DNA of 37,399 nt from Gammaproteobacteria bacterium (GTDB lineage: Bacteria; Pseudomonadota; Gammaproteobacteria; Pseudomonadales; Pseudohongiellaceae), in NCBI GenBank assembly GCA_002729315.1, contig PBTW01000088.1:1-37399 (forward strand). The letters are read 5' to 3'. The notes beneath the pieces were generated by a model. It was not told the DNA's origin. It searched no databases and was given only the letters and a program-made list of their open reading frames with translations. The translations under genes were made by a program, and so were the position numbers. Shown one piece after another: positions 9,824 through 19,500 of this stretch (positions within the stretch are counted from its first letter, which is position 1; each line of letters starts with the position of its first letter).

Positions 9824-10891
9824 TTACCGACGCTGGTCCAGCAGCTGATACATTCTTCTGACGGCTCTTGGATCAACCCCTGCCTCACCAATTTGCGGGA
9901 AATTAGCCCTATGGTTTGTCATATCAATTTGCAAAGCCGCTTCTCCCCAGCTTACTCCTTCTCGATAGAATCGGCCGGTCTTTAGCCAGAGATCTCGAAG
10001 GAAGTCTTGAAGCTTAACAATTGGCTCCTTTGATTCCATGATTGGTCCGTGACCCGGAAGCCAGTAATCAAATTCAAGACTCTTGAGTCCTTCCAGACTA
10101 TCTGGCCATTCATCTACGTGCCCATCACCCATGTATGGCAGCCCGGGGAGCATCATGTCTCCAGTGAACGCGACCTTCTCCTGAGGCAGGAAAATGACAA
10201 CATCACCGCCGGTGTGCGCACGCCCAAAATGCAGCAGCTGGATTTCTCTGTTGCCACCATCGATTGACTGAAATAACGTCATCTTATTCGTCAGAGTGAT
10301 ATGTGGTGGCGTCGGTCGCACCTCCGCAATTGCTGCAAGATACTCCCGCTGGACTTTCAATCGCTCCAGCAAACGACTCCGGCGATCTAAGTTAGTTTCC
10401 GCTGCAGCCAGTCGCTCCAAATTAGCCACAGTCAAGGCTACTGGGTCTGAAAAACTGCGGAAGGTATTCTCCTCAAGCACATCACCCGCCTCACCATTAA
10501 GTTTTTGCCGCGTATATTCGTGACCTATGATTTCGACCCCCACAGGGAAAGCCTGATTGCCATGGGCATGATCAAAATGATAATGGCTGTTCACCAAGTA
10601 ACGGATCGGCTTATCAGTCAACGCCGGCAAGGCATCCAGTAGGGCACGCGCCGCGGTTGGGGTCACATGGGAATCAACCACGAGCGTGTCGTTTTTTCCG
10701 ACCAGCACCATGACATTACTCATGGTGTAAACAGACCCACTGCCGGTGCCAAGCCAGACGCCGTCCTGTGCTTCCACGAATCGGTGGGTTGCGGTTTCGA
10801 TCACTCTGGGCTGCGCGCTTAGCGTCGACATAAATACTGCTGTGAGAACAAGTGAAGTGAATCGAGTCAATGGCCACAGCGTCTGTTTCAT
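9824..10891 (-). CDS. Secreted metallo-beta-lactamase-fold hydrolase
   Basis: A 355-residue protein with a signal peptide (basic start, hydrophobic 11–25, cleavage near SAQ at 25–27) and an MBL-fold hydrolase domain. The metal motif HYHFDH is at residues 103–108 (HxHxDH), followed by GRAHTGGDV (third His), FTGDMMLPG (bridging Asp) and LPGHG near the end, so both zinc sites look complete. A 40-residue coiled segment (about 180–220) is inserted between the first His cluster and the third His. The longer frame starts 111 bases upstream but ATG 10891 has AAGGAA in front and begins the signal peptide. Not a classical beta-lactamase; resembles the broad periplasmic 'MBL fold metallo-hydrolase' group. 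Substrate unknown. Confidence 0.88.
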   Translation of the reverse strand: MKQTLWPLTRFTSLVLTAVFMSTLSAQPRVIETATHRFVEAQDGVWLGTGSGSVYTMSNVMVLVGKNDTLVVDSHVTPTAARALLDALPALTDKPIRYLVNSHYHFDHAHGNQAFPVGVEIIGHEYTRQKLNGEAGDVLEENTFRSFSDPVALTVANLERLAAAETNLDRRSRLLERLKVQREYLAAIAEVRPTPPHITLTNKMTLFQSIDGGNREIQLLHFGRAHTGGDVVIFLPQEKVAFTGDMMLPGLPYMGDGHVDEWPDSLEGLKSLEFDYWLPGHGPIMESKEPIVKLQDFLRDLWLKTGRFYREGVSWGEAALQIDMTNHRANFPQIGEAGVDPRAVRRMYQLLDQRR

Positions 10892-11080
10892 AGCAGGGTT
10901 CCTTTTGATGCTTAAATGTGAGGTAGCTCGGGTCCACAGCCAGAACATAATCCTACAGGAAGGGCTGATAAGCCAGTCCATCAAATTTGCACTGTAAAAC
11001 ATGCTTAATCGGGGCGCCTATATCAGCGAGCTAATTGAACACCTACGAGCCGGCTCGGGAAAAGCCCGTGGTCTCGGCAT

Positions 11081-11114
11081 AAAAAAGGCCGGCTCCCGTC
11101 AAGAGCCGGCCTTT
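11081..11114 (-). terminator. Intrinsic terminator of the PEBP gene
   Basis: A perfect 12-bp stem, AAAGGCCGGCTC (11084–11095) with GAGCCGGCCTTT (11103–11114), loop of 7 bases, followed on the minus strand by a run of T (complement of the A-run 11081–11086). It lies 18 bases after the stop codon of the PEBP gene. Confidence 0.9.
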
Positions 11115-11131
11115 AAGATAGCCATGCAGTG

Positions 11132-11707
11132 TTATTCCTTGCGCTCATAGTGGCCCATCAACATGCCCGTTGCCAGTACGTGGCCATTCATAGCGTCGAG
11201 TAATTCTGCCTTATCGAGGCCCGGCTCAAGATTTAATGCGTCATCAAGTGCATAGACGCGAAAATGATAGGCATGGAGCTGGCCGTTTGCGGGCGGTCGC
11301 GGACCGAAGTAGCCGGGACGCCGAAGACCATTCAGGCCATTAACAGTGCCTTCCAAACCTTCCATCTCAAGCGTCGCGTCAGCCGGCAACCCTGCTGGCA
11401 GCCCGGAGGCCGAAGCGGGGATGTTGTACATCACCCAGTGCACGAAAGGCTGCTCCATCATGCCGATCTCCACAACTTTAGGATCATCACAGATCAGCGC
11501 GAGCTGCTGCGTACCTTCCGGCAGATCCGTCCAGGTCAGGTCGATAGACACGTTTTCGCCATAGGCCGAATTCGATTCGGGCACCATGCCATGGTGATCA
11601 AAAGCAGAACTGGTTACCGAGATTGTCTCGGGCGCGTCCTGAGCGCCAACCTCAAAAGCCATGGAAGCGAGCAGAAAACAGGCCGAACTTACTAATTGTC
11701 TTTTCAT
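11132..11707 (-). CDS. Secreted YbhB/YbcL-type phosphatidylethanolamine-binding family protein
   Basis: A 191-residue PEBP-fold protein with an N-terminal signal peptide (hydrophobic 6–20, cleavage near VGAQ). The two ligand-site blocks are present: CDDPKV...FVHWVMYNIP, and GYFGPRPPANGQLHAYHFRVYAL with the conserved GPxPP and HxYxF. Bacterial YbhB/YbcL proteins are small periplasmic or cytoplasmic proteins of unclear role with an anion-binding pocket. In the usual CDDPDAP motif the second part is changed here to KVVEIG, a local divergence. The ATG at 11707 has AGAGGA about 7 bases upstream; a TTG two codons earlier is less likely. It is monocistronic, bounded by its own terminator. Confidence 0.9.
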   Translation of the reverse strand: MKRQLVSSACFLLASMAFEVGAQDAPETISVTSSAFDHHGMVPESNSAYGENVSIDLTWTDLPEGTQQLALICDDPKVVEIGMMEQPFVHWVMYNIPASASGLPAGLPADATLEMEGLEGTVNGLNGLRRPGYFGPRPPANGQLHAYHFRVYALDDALNLEPGLDKAELLDAMNGHVLATGMLMGHYERKE

Positions 11708-11791
11708 AATCAATCCTCTGTTTCATTGGGGTATGTAATCGGTGAAGCGAGATTTATCGTCCTGATACGGTGACATAACTCATCTGACTGC

Positions 11792-13438
11792 TTACTTGTT
11801 GACCACCAGTTCAACGGCCTCAGCACGCTCACGAAGCAGATACTTCTGCACCTTACCGGTAGATGTTTTATCGATTGGTCCAAAAACGACTTTCTTGGGA
11901 ATCTTAAATCCGGCCATTTCTTCCCGACAATAGCTGATAAGTTCCTCTACCGTAAGCACTTCGCCTTCTTTCAAGGCAACAAAAGCGCAAGGCACCTCGC
12001 CCCATTTCTCATTGGTGCTGGCCACGACTGCCGCTTCCAGAATTTTTGGATGTTTAAACAATATCGATTCGACTTCCAGAGAAGAAATATTTTCACCACC
12101 GGAAATAATAATGTCCTTGGAGCGATCCATAATCTGGACGTAACCATCGGGGTACCAGACTGCCAGATCACCAGAATGAAACCAGCCTCCTGCAAAAGAG
12201 GCTTCGGTTGTGGCCGGGTTTTTCAGGTAGCCCTTCATAACCAAATTTCCGCGCATGAAGATTTCACCCATTGTTTGCCCGTCCTTCGGAACAGGCTTCA
12301 GAGTTTCCGGGTCCGCAACCATCATCTCATCCTGCAGCGGAGCCCGGACGCCCTGACGCGCAAGTAACTCGGCCCGATCATCGACACTAAGTTCCTGCCA
12401 CTCATCATGTGGCGAACAGACAACACATGGGCCGTAGGTCTCGGTCAGTCCGTAAACGTGGCAAACACTGAAGCCCATGTTTTCCATGCCGGCGATCACT
12501 GCAGCAGGCGGCGCTGCTCCAGCCGTCATCGCACTCACTTTTTGGCTTATACCCTGTTTGATCTCGTCTCTGGCATTGACCATGGTGTTGAGCACCACAG
12601 GCGCTCCGCAAAAGTGCGTAACTCTATGCGCCTTAATCGCATTGAAAATAGCTTCGTCCCGAACGTGCCGCAAACAAACGCTGGTGCCGGTAACGGCAGC
12701 AAGAGTCCAAGGGAAACACCAGCCGTTACAATGGAACATAGGCAAAGTCCAGAGGTAGACGGGATGGCCACTCATATCCCAGCAGAGTGACATGGAAATC
12801 GCGTTCAGGTAAGCACCACGGTGATGGTATACCACCCCTTTGGGATCACCAGTAGTGCCCGAGGTGTAGTTGAGTGAAATCGCTTGCCACTCGTCTTTGA
12901 CCTTAAAGCAGCGGTATTCAAGATCTCCCGTTGCCAGGACTTCATCATAGGTCATGGCGCCGAGCAATTCGCCACCAGAAAAGTAAGGGTCGTCAATGTC
13001 AATCACTACCGGCTTGTCAGACAACAGTTCAAGGGCCGCGTTAATCGTATTGCTGTACTCACGATCCGTAAACAGGACCTTAGTGTCCGCGTGCTGCAGA
13101 ATAAATGCTATGGCTTTAGCATCAAGCCGGACATTAAGGGCATTGAGTACTGCCCCGATCATAGGAACCCCAAAATGCGCTTCGAAGGTTTCTGGAGTGT
13201 TAGCTCCCATAAACGATACGGTGTCTCCCTCACCGATGCCCATCTTGCGCAATGCCGAGGCAAGGCGACAGGACCTGGCATAGGTTTCGGCCCAGGTATA
13301 GATCGTGTCACCGTGAATGACCGAAGGAAGATCCGGATAAACGCTGGCGCTGCGCTCAAGGAAACTGAGAGGGGTCAGAGGAGCGAAATTCGCCTGGTTC
13401 ATACCCAGGTTCTGCTCGTAGATATTTTGAACGCTCAT
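11792..13438 (-). CDS. Acyl-CoA synthetase (AMP-binding), DmdB/medium-chain-like
   Basis: A 548-residue ANL-superfamily ligase that activates a carboxylic acid as acyl-AMP and then acyl-CoA. The P-loop YTSGTTGDPKG is at residues 191–201, YGLTETYGP is the A5 motif, WFHSGDLAVWYPDGY holds the ribose-binding Asp, DRSKDIIISGGENIS is the hinge, and the C-terminal KTSTGKVQK carries the catalytic Lys. The PMFHCNGWCFPW block is typical of the clade that includes the methylmercaptopropionyl-CoA ligase DmdB and medium-chain ligases. Neither DmdC nor DmdD homologues are in the window, so a role in DMSP breakdown is only a possibility. Only a weak ribosome site precedes the ATG. The downstream-oriented neighbours suggest a loose fatty-acid or acid catabolism cluster. 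Confidence 0.92.
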   Translation of the reverse strand: MSVQNIYEQNLGMNQANFAPLTPLSFLERSASVYPDLPSVIHGDTIYTWAETYARSCRLASALRKMGIGEGDTVSFMGANTPETFEAHFGVPMIGAVLNALNVRLDAKAIAFILQHADTKVLFTDREYSNTINAALELLSDKPVVIDIDDPYFSGGELLGAMTYDEVLATGDLEYRCFKVKDEWQAISLNYTSGTTGDPKGVVYHHRGAYLNAISMSLCWDMSGHPVYLWTLPMFHCNGWCFPWTLAAVTGTSVCLRHVRDEAIFNAIKAHRVTHFCGAPVVLNTMVNARDEIKQGISQKVSAMTAGAAPPAAVIAGMENMGFSVCHVYGLTETYGPCVVCSPHDEWQELSVDDRAELLARQGVRAPLQDEMMVADPETLKPVPKDGQTMGEIFMRGNLVMKGYLKNPATTEASFAGGWFHSGDLAVWYPDGYVQIMDRSKDIIISGGENISSLEVESILFKHPKILEAAVVASTNEKWGEVPCAFVALKEGEVLTVEELISYCREEMAGFKIPKKVVFGPIDKTSTGKVQKYLLRERAEAVELVVNK

Positions 13439-13711
13439 AGAATCGTTTTATTCCCGTTATGTTATTCAGGCGAGAGAGGCATCGAAGGTGAACTGCGAGA
13501 CACCCGCCCACCCTGTTGAAGTCGATACGGTCATCTACCGCCCAGTAAGTCAACAAAAAGTTCCGCTGTCCCGTGACAGCTGACGCCTGTGTAGACCGCT
13601 AGTTTGGCCTCCAGCAAAGAGTATCCCAATCCAAAGAGCCTGCACAATGTCAGCGGATAAGAAGCGCGCTCATCGACCACTGGCGCAGCGCCAAAGACGA
13701 CTCCCAGGCAA

Positions 13712-14149
13712 CTATATCCCCTGAAGGGAAAGCTCGCGGGATTTTCGATTGGCGCGGCGGTGACCCAGTAGCGAGATCAGCGCCAGCGCAGCGCTTAGCA
13801 GCTCTATATAAAGCAGGCGCAGGGTAAAATCATCGAAGAGGCCTTCGATAAAAATCCCCCAGGACCTGACCGCAGCCAGAGCTGCATAACTCACCAGGAA
13901 TAAGACAAGCGCCGACTCTAGCATACCGGCGAATAGCACTGCCATCAGGGAAAAAACTGCCAGCGATCCCATCATCCCGACATACATGGTTCGCAGTTCG
14001 GTGTAGCCAATCTCATCAATCAGCTCAATTCCGAGATTGGCAAACCATACACGGGGCGTGACAACAAACAGCGCGGCGAGAATGCCATAAACCAAACCGT
14101 TAACTAGCAGGAACCCGCGAGGCAACACCTGATATATCACATTCTGCAA
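13712..14149 (-). CDS. DUF4345-like four-helix membrane protein
   Basis: A 145-residue inner-membrane protein with four hydrophobic helices (about 12–32, 55–75, 78–97 and 110–128), and ELRTMYVGMMGSLAVF in the second helix region, a pattern I associate with DUF4345. Function is unknown for the family. The start appears to be TTG at 14149, with GAGGA 8 bases upstream; the nearby ATG is in another frame. A GTG three codons later is an alternative. It sits 52 bases downstream of the short-chain dehydrogenase stop on the same strand, so the two are probably cotranscribed. Confidence 0.7.
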   Translation of the reverse strand: MQNVIYQVLPRGFLLVNGLVYGILAALFVVTPRVWFANLGIELIDEIGYTELRTMYVGMMGSLAVFSLMAVLFAGMLESALVLFLVSYAALAAVRSWGIFIEGLFDDFTLRLLYIELLSAALALISLLGHRRANRKSRELSLQGI

Positions 14150-14201
14150 AGTCTCATTCCTCTGTTGGTTGTGGATCAGATCGTAGATAGCACAGCAGGT
14201 C

Positions 14202-14993
14202 TCACCGCCGCGACAGCGGCGCCATTGTCAGATGCCTGCCACCATCGACGATGAGGGTCTCTCCAGTGACCACCTGTGGTCCGGTGATGAAATGTATAAT
14301 AGCATCTGCCACAGTCTCTGGCGTGGCGGTCACGCCCAACGGCGCATTTTCCCGGTTGAACGCCATGAGTTTGGCATAGCGGTCATCACCGTAGCCCTCT
14401 TTCAGCCATTCACCCTCGATAAACCCCGGGCACACCGCATTGATTCTTAGTTTCGGGCCCAAGGCTCTCGCCAGTGAAAGCGTCATGGTAACCATGGCAC
14501 CCTTTGATGCCGCGTAGGCCACGCAACTGCCGATGCCGGTGATCCCCGCAGTCGACGCGACGTTGACCACCGCGCCTCCTTCCTCCTGAGCATGCATTAG
14601 GTGACTCACCGCGCGGGTCATCTGATAAGCACCAACGACATTGACGCTGTAGATGCGCTGGAAATCCTCAGCACTGAGACCATCAAGCCTGTGATGGTCG
14701 ACGAATTTGGTAGTACCCGCATTGTTCACCAGTGCATCAACCCGACCCCACTTCTCATTCGCGGCCTGCGCCATCGCGACACAGTCTTCATCATTGGCCA
14801 CATTAGCTTGCAAAACCAGAGTATCTGCTCCCGCCGCTTCACAAGCTTCGGCAACTTGCTTGGCACCTGCAGCATTGTTGTTGTAATTGATTACCACATG
14901 GCAACCCTGTTCCGCGAGAAGACGTGCCGTTGCCGCACCGACTCCGCTGCTGGAGCCAGTGACTATGGCAACGCGATTCGTCAAATCTTTCAT
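14202..14993 (-). CDS. Short-chain dehydrogenase/reductase (SDR)
   Basis: A 263-residue classical SDR, normal length. The Rossmann cofactor loop is TGSSSGVG at residues 12–19, NNAG at 90–93, the catalytic Ser147 and the YxxxK pair Tyr160/Lys164. After the second strand the sequence is NYNNN without an acidic residue at the strand end, which favours NADP(H). It resembles FabG-type 3-oxoacyl reductases and glucose dehydrogenase-like SDRs; substrate undetermined. The ATG at 14993 has AGGAAC upstream at good spacing. It heads the probable SDR–DUF4345 pair, with the acyl-CoA ligase further downstream. Confidence 0.92.
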   Translation of the reverse strand: MKDLTNRVAIVTGSSSGVGAATARLLAEQGCHVVINYNNNAAGAKQVAEACEAAGADTLVLQANVANDEDCVAMAQAANEKWGRVDALVNNAGTTKFVDHHRLDGLSAEDFQRIYSVNVVGAYQMTRAVSHLMHAQEEGGAVVNVASTAGITGIGSCVAYAASKGAMVTMTLSLARALGPKLRINAVCPGFIEGEWLKEGYGDDRYAKLMAFNRENAPLGVTATPETVADAIIHFITGPQVVTGETLIVDGGRHLTMAPLSRR

Positions 14994-15394
14994 ATGTCAG
15001 TTCCTTTGTCTGTGCCTTTATCGATACACGAGTGACTGACCCGTATCAGCTTTGTTCAAAATTAGCATAAATCCAGGCTGATTCCCGCTAGGAACCCCTC
15101 ACGAATGAGCTGGCATTGTCTCCGGCGAGAGAATCATCAATGAGCAGCAAATATTTAATAGAAGAAAAATGCCGTTACAATGCGTAACACTTTTCACCTG
15201 TAGTCTGCCTTATCATTTGCACCCCTGATTGAACTCTACTAATCGCTGCGATGTGCCGACCTGGCTTGCCACAGCAAAGTCGCACTGGCAATGAACTGGG
15301 AGGAAGTAGCGACCGTAGCGTAGGTAGTCTTACCATTTTTCTTGCCTGAGATCACGGGCACACCACTAATTCAAGAAATTGGCCGGAGGCCTTT
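14994..15394. other. Divergent intergenic region between the SDR and RND adaptor genes
   Basis: About 400 bases that must hold the promoters of both divergent transcripts. No convincing coding frame is seen. An inverted repeat GTTAC-N5-GTAAC (15174–15188) lies in an AT-rich part and could be an operator. No promoter matched consensus well enough to call. Confidence 0.45.
15174..15188. promoter_or_regulatory. Short inverted repeat, possible operator
   Basis: GTTAC (15174–15178), five-base spacer, GTAAC (15184–15188). It lies about 205 bases upstream of the RND adaptor start in a divergent promoter region, which fits a dimeric repressor site, but a 5-bp arm can easily be chance and no regulator gene is adjacent. 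Confidence 0.25.
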
Positions 15395-16507
15395 GTGAAA
15401 AAGCAGCATCTGATCTCTTTCGCGATACTTTTCACCATCACGGCATGGATGATGGTTCCACGATCAGGTCCCAGTTCAGCAAAGACTCCCGAGGCTGCAG
15501 AGCGGGAAGTTCAGGTAGTCGCGACAGGAGCGCCTGCCAGTGAAGATCCGGACGTGATTTCCATCCGAGCTGAGCGCATCAGGCCAGAACTGTACGTCGA
15601 ACAGATCATGGTTCGCGGCCGCACCCAGGCGTTCCGCCATGTACAGGTGAGGGCCGAGCTGCAGGGAAGACTGGTGAGCGAGCCGGTGCCCCGGGGAGCA
15701 CGGGTCAGTGCCGGCGACGTGCTATGCGAACTGGCGATCGATGATCGATCAGCGAATCTCAATGAGGCTCTGGCGCAGCGTGAACGTGCGCAATTCGAGT
15801 ATGAAGCGGCGGTGGACCTTCAGGCCCGCGATTTGCAGTCCGATGTTGTTGTGGCTCAGCTAAAAGCTGCACTTGAGTCTGCCGAAGCTGCCGTTACTCG
15901 AACGCAGCTCGCCGTCGATCGCACCCAGATCATCGCCCCTTTTGACGGTGTGGTCGAGACACGCACCGTTGAGGTGGGCGATTTGTTGAATGTTGGGTCG
16001 GTCTGCGCCTCTGTACTTGATGACAGCCCGATGCTGCTAGTCGGCCTGATTCCTGAACAGGAAGTCAATCGTATCCAAACCGGAGCCGAAGTCACCGGCC
16101 GCCTGGTTGGTGGCCAGCAAGTGACAGGCACCGTGACCTTTCTCGCCGCCTCGGCAGATCCGGTGTCCCGCAGCTATCGCATCGAAATTGAAGTTTACGG
16201 TGCCGGCGAACAGATTCGCGAAGGGATTACCACTGAAATTCTGGTGAAAGCTGACGAAGTGATCGCTCATCGAATCCCGTCCTCCGCTCTGACTCTTGAT
16301 GACAATGGCAATATCGGCGTCAAAGTGGTGGAACGCAATGACACAGTTGCTTTTTACAACGTCTCCATCGTGGGGGACGACACAAATCAACTCAATCCAG
16401 GGATCTGGGTTACCGGACTTCAGGGTGACATAACACTTGTGACGGTCGGCCAGGAAATTGTTTTTCCCGGTCAGATCGTCGCTGCCAATTTTGATTGGGA
16501 TCTATAA
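15395..16507 (+). CDS. RND efflux periplasmic adaptor subunit
   Basis: A 370-residue HlyD/AcrA-type membrane fusion protein. A single N-terminal hydrophobic segment (7–21) anchors or exports it; the first lipoyl half-motif (LQGRLVSEPVPRGARVSAGD), the alpha-hairpin (about residues 120–170), the second lipoyl half (IIAPFDGVVETRTVEVGD) and the beta-barrel domain follow in order. There is no lipobox Cys, so it is not a lipoprotein. The start is GTG with an excellent GGAGG 5 bases upstream. The permease gene begins 24 bases after the stop. Together they would expel a hydrophobic or toxic compound through an outer-membrane channel encoded elsewhere. Confidence 0.93.
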   Translation: MKKQHLISFAILFTITAWMMVPRSGPSSAKTPEAAEREVQVVATGAPASEDPDVISIRAERIRPELYVEQIMVRGRTQAFRHVQVRAELQGRLVSEPVPRGARVSAGDVLCELAIDDRSANLNEALAQRERAQFEYEAAVDLQARDLQSDVVVAQLKAALESAEAAVTRTQLAVDRTQIIAPFDGVVETRTVEVGDLLNVGSVCASVLDDSPMLLVGLIPEQEVNRIQTGAEVTGRLVGGQQVTGTVTFLAASADPVSRSYRIEIEVYGAGEQIREGITTEILVKADEVIAHRIPSSALTLDDNGNIGVKVVERNDTVAFYNVSIVGDDTNQLNPGIWVTGLQGDITLVTVGQEIVFPGQIVAANFDWDL

Positions 16508-16531
16508 GATAGTCCCGCTTCGGATGCGTCT

Positions 16532-19500
16532 ATGAATTATCTTGAAACTGCGGTTTCCCGATCCAGGACCACTCTCTCAGTTTTTGTTGCGGTCATGTTG
16601 ACAGGCTTTGCCTCTTATCTGTCGATTCCGGTTGAACTGAATCCAGATGTTGATGTGCCGATTATCGTGACCACGATTCTCCACGAAGGCATTTCACCGG
16701 AGGATGCCGAGCGCTTGCTGTCCAAGCCGGCTGAGCTTGAACTGAAAACACTGGACGGAATCACTCAGATCAACTCTTTCTCAAGCGAAAACGCGGCAAC
16801 GGTGATCACCGAATTTGACATCGACTTCGAGTCCTCAACGGCCCTTGCCGATGTGCGAGAAGCCATCAACCGAGCCAAGGCGAGATTTCCGCAAAATACC
16901 GAAGAGCCACTGATTACGGAAGTCTCTGCTGCGGAATTGCCAATTGTCCAGATCGCGATTGGCGGCGAGGGCGTTCCGGAAAGAACACTGCTCCGCATTG
17001 CCGAAGAACTGCAGAGAGAGATCGAAATTCTGCCACAAATCCTCGAAGCGACGATGGTCGGTAACCGGGAGGAACTGCTGGAAGCAGTGATCGACCCGGC
17101 CAAATTGGAAACTTACGGCATTCCTAACTCCGCCATCATTCAGACGGTTACCAGCAACAACCGTCTGATTCCTGCAGGCCAGGTTGACACCGGTCAGGGG
17201 AGTTTTTCGGTCAAGGTCCCCGGCCTGATTGAAAATGCAGATGACCTGTTTGATCTGCCACTCGCATCAAGCGCAGATGGTGTGCTAACAGTATCCGACA
17301 TCGCCGACGTCAGACGGACGTTCAAGGATGCCACCCGATATGCCTACGCCAACGGCTCTTCGTCGATATCGCTAAATGTAATGAAGCGAAACGGCGCCAA
17401 TCTAGTTGAAGCTATGGCCGAAGTCGATCAGGTCGTCACTGACATCCGTCCATCCCTACCCCCTGCCGTCTCTGTGTCTTACATCAACAATACCGCGCCC
17501 CTCGTTATCGAGCAAAACATGGGCCTGCAAGGTAATATGGCCACTGCCATGGTGCTGGTGCTGATCGTCGTCATTGCTTCCGTGGGTATTCGCTCAGGCT
17601 TTCTTGTGACCCTGTCTGTCCCTTTTTCTTTCTTTTTTGCTTTTATCGTCATCAGCTTGCTGGGTTTTACCTACAACTTCATGGTGATTTTCGGGTTGTT
17701 GCTAGGCCTTGGCATGCTTATCGATGGCGCGATTGTGATGGTTGACTACGCAGATCGCAAGATGGCCGAAGGCAAGGACAGCCTCGCTGCCTATCGTCTA
17801 GCTGTGAATCGCATGTTCTGGCCCATACTGGCGTCAACCGCCACCACCCTGGCCGCCTTTCTTCCAATCATGTTCTGGCCCGGTGTTGCAGGTCAGTTCA
17901 TGAGTTATCTGCCGATCACGGTCTTTGCGGTACTGATCGGCTCGCTGTTCTACGCCCTACTCTTCGCGCCCACAATCGGAGCCCTGATAGGCCGCTCCGG
18001 CGCTATCGGTAGAGGCGATGCCAGTGCATTGCGCAACCTGGAGTCCGGCAAAACAGAAAACATTCACGGCGTCACCGCTGTATACGCACGGATTCTGGAC
18101 CTAGCCGTACGCATGCCGGTTGCCGTGTTCGTACTCAGCATTCTCATGCTGATCACCATCGTTACTGCCTATGGTCGTTACGGCAAGGGCGTTGAATTTT
18201 TCACCGGCGTGGAACCGAGTCAGACTCAGATTCAGGTCTTTGCCCGCGGCAATTTTTCGCCGGCTGAGGTGCGCGATCTCATGCTCGATGTGGAGCGCCG
18301 TATTCGTCGCGTGGGGCACATCAAAGGGATAGTGACGCAGTCCGGCGCTGGCTCACAAATGGGTGGCGATCAGCAGACCGCGCCTGATCTGATTGGCAGT
18401 ATTTTCGTGGAGATGACCGACCGGCGGGTACGCCCTGGGATCGATGGCTTTGAAGTCGAGAATCGCTATCGAGAAGCCATTTCCAATATGCCGGGCGTCA
18501 GAGCGGAAGTGGTTACCGTTGAGAATGGCCCACCCGTCGGCAAAGAAATTCAAATTGAACTGTCAGGCGATGATCTCGATCTTCTGTTCGCTGAAGCCAC
18601 TCGGATCCGAAATTTTATGGAGACTGAGCTGGGCGAGCAGCTGATCGACATTGACGATACGGCACCTATACCCGGCATCGAGTGGGAATTCGTCGTGGAC
18701 CGCGCACAAGCCGCCATGTTGGGTGCCAACATGGCTGAAATTGGTACAGCCATTCAGTTGATGACCAATGGAATTTTCATGGGAGACTACCGCCCAGATG
18801 ACAGTGAAGAAGAAGTCGACATCCGGGTCCGCTACCCGTCTCAGTACAGAGGTCTTGACCAGATGGAATCGATTCGCATCAGCACGGTAAACGGGCCAGT
18901 GCCGATCAGCAGTTTTGTCTCACGAGTAGCCAAGCCTAAAGTCAGCTCGATCCAGCGCGTCGACGGCGCCCGGGTTGTCTATGTCCGTGCAAACCCGGCG
19001 TCGGGCGTTGTTGCCGACAACAAACTGCAGGAGATTTCCGCATGGCTGGCTGAAAATCCGCCGGTAGATGGCGTTTATTATGAGTTTAGGGGCGCCAATG
19101 AAGAGCAGGAGCAATCCGCCGCCTTTCTAGTTCAGGCCTTCTCGCTAGCCATGGCTCTTATGGCCATTCTTCTAGTAACACAGTTCAACAGTTATTACCA
19201 GGCCCTGCTGATACTGTCGTCAGTGTTGTTATCAACCGCCGGCGTTCTGCTCGGTCTTTTGACCACGGGCCAGACGTTTTCAGTTATTCTGACCGGCATC
19301 GGCATTGTGGCTCTGGCCGGTATTATTGTGAACAACAATATCGTGCTCATTGATACCTTCAACGTCCTGCGCCAGGAACACCCAGACTGGGCACTGCGGA
19401 AAATCATCGTTCAAACGGGTATTCAGCGACTGCGTCCGGTATTTCTCACCACGTTTACAACCGGCTTTGGCCTGTTACCGCTCGCTATGGGCGTGTCGGT

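Noticed and set aside
10892-11002. N-terminal extension of the metallo-hydrolase
   Set aside because: The internal ATG at 10891 has a good ribosome site and begins a standard signal peptide; the extension would bury it.
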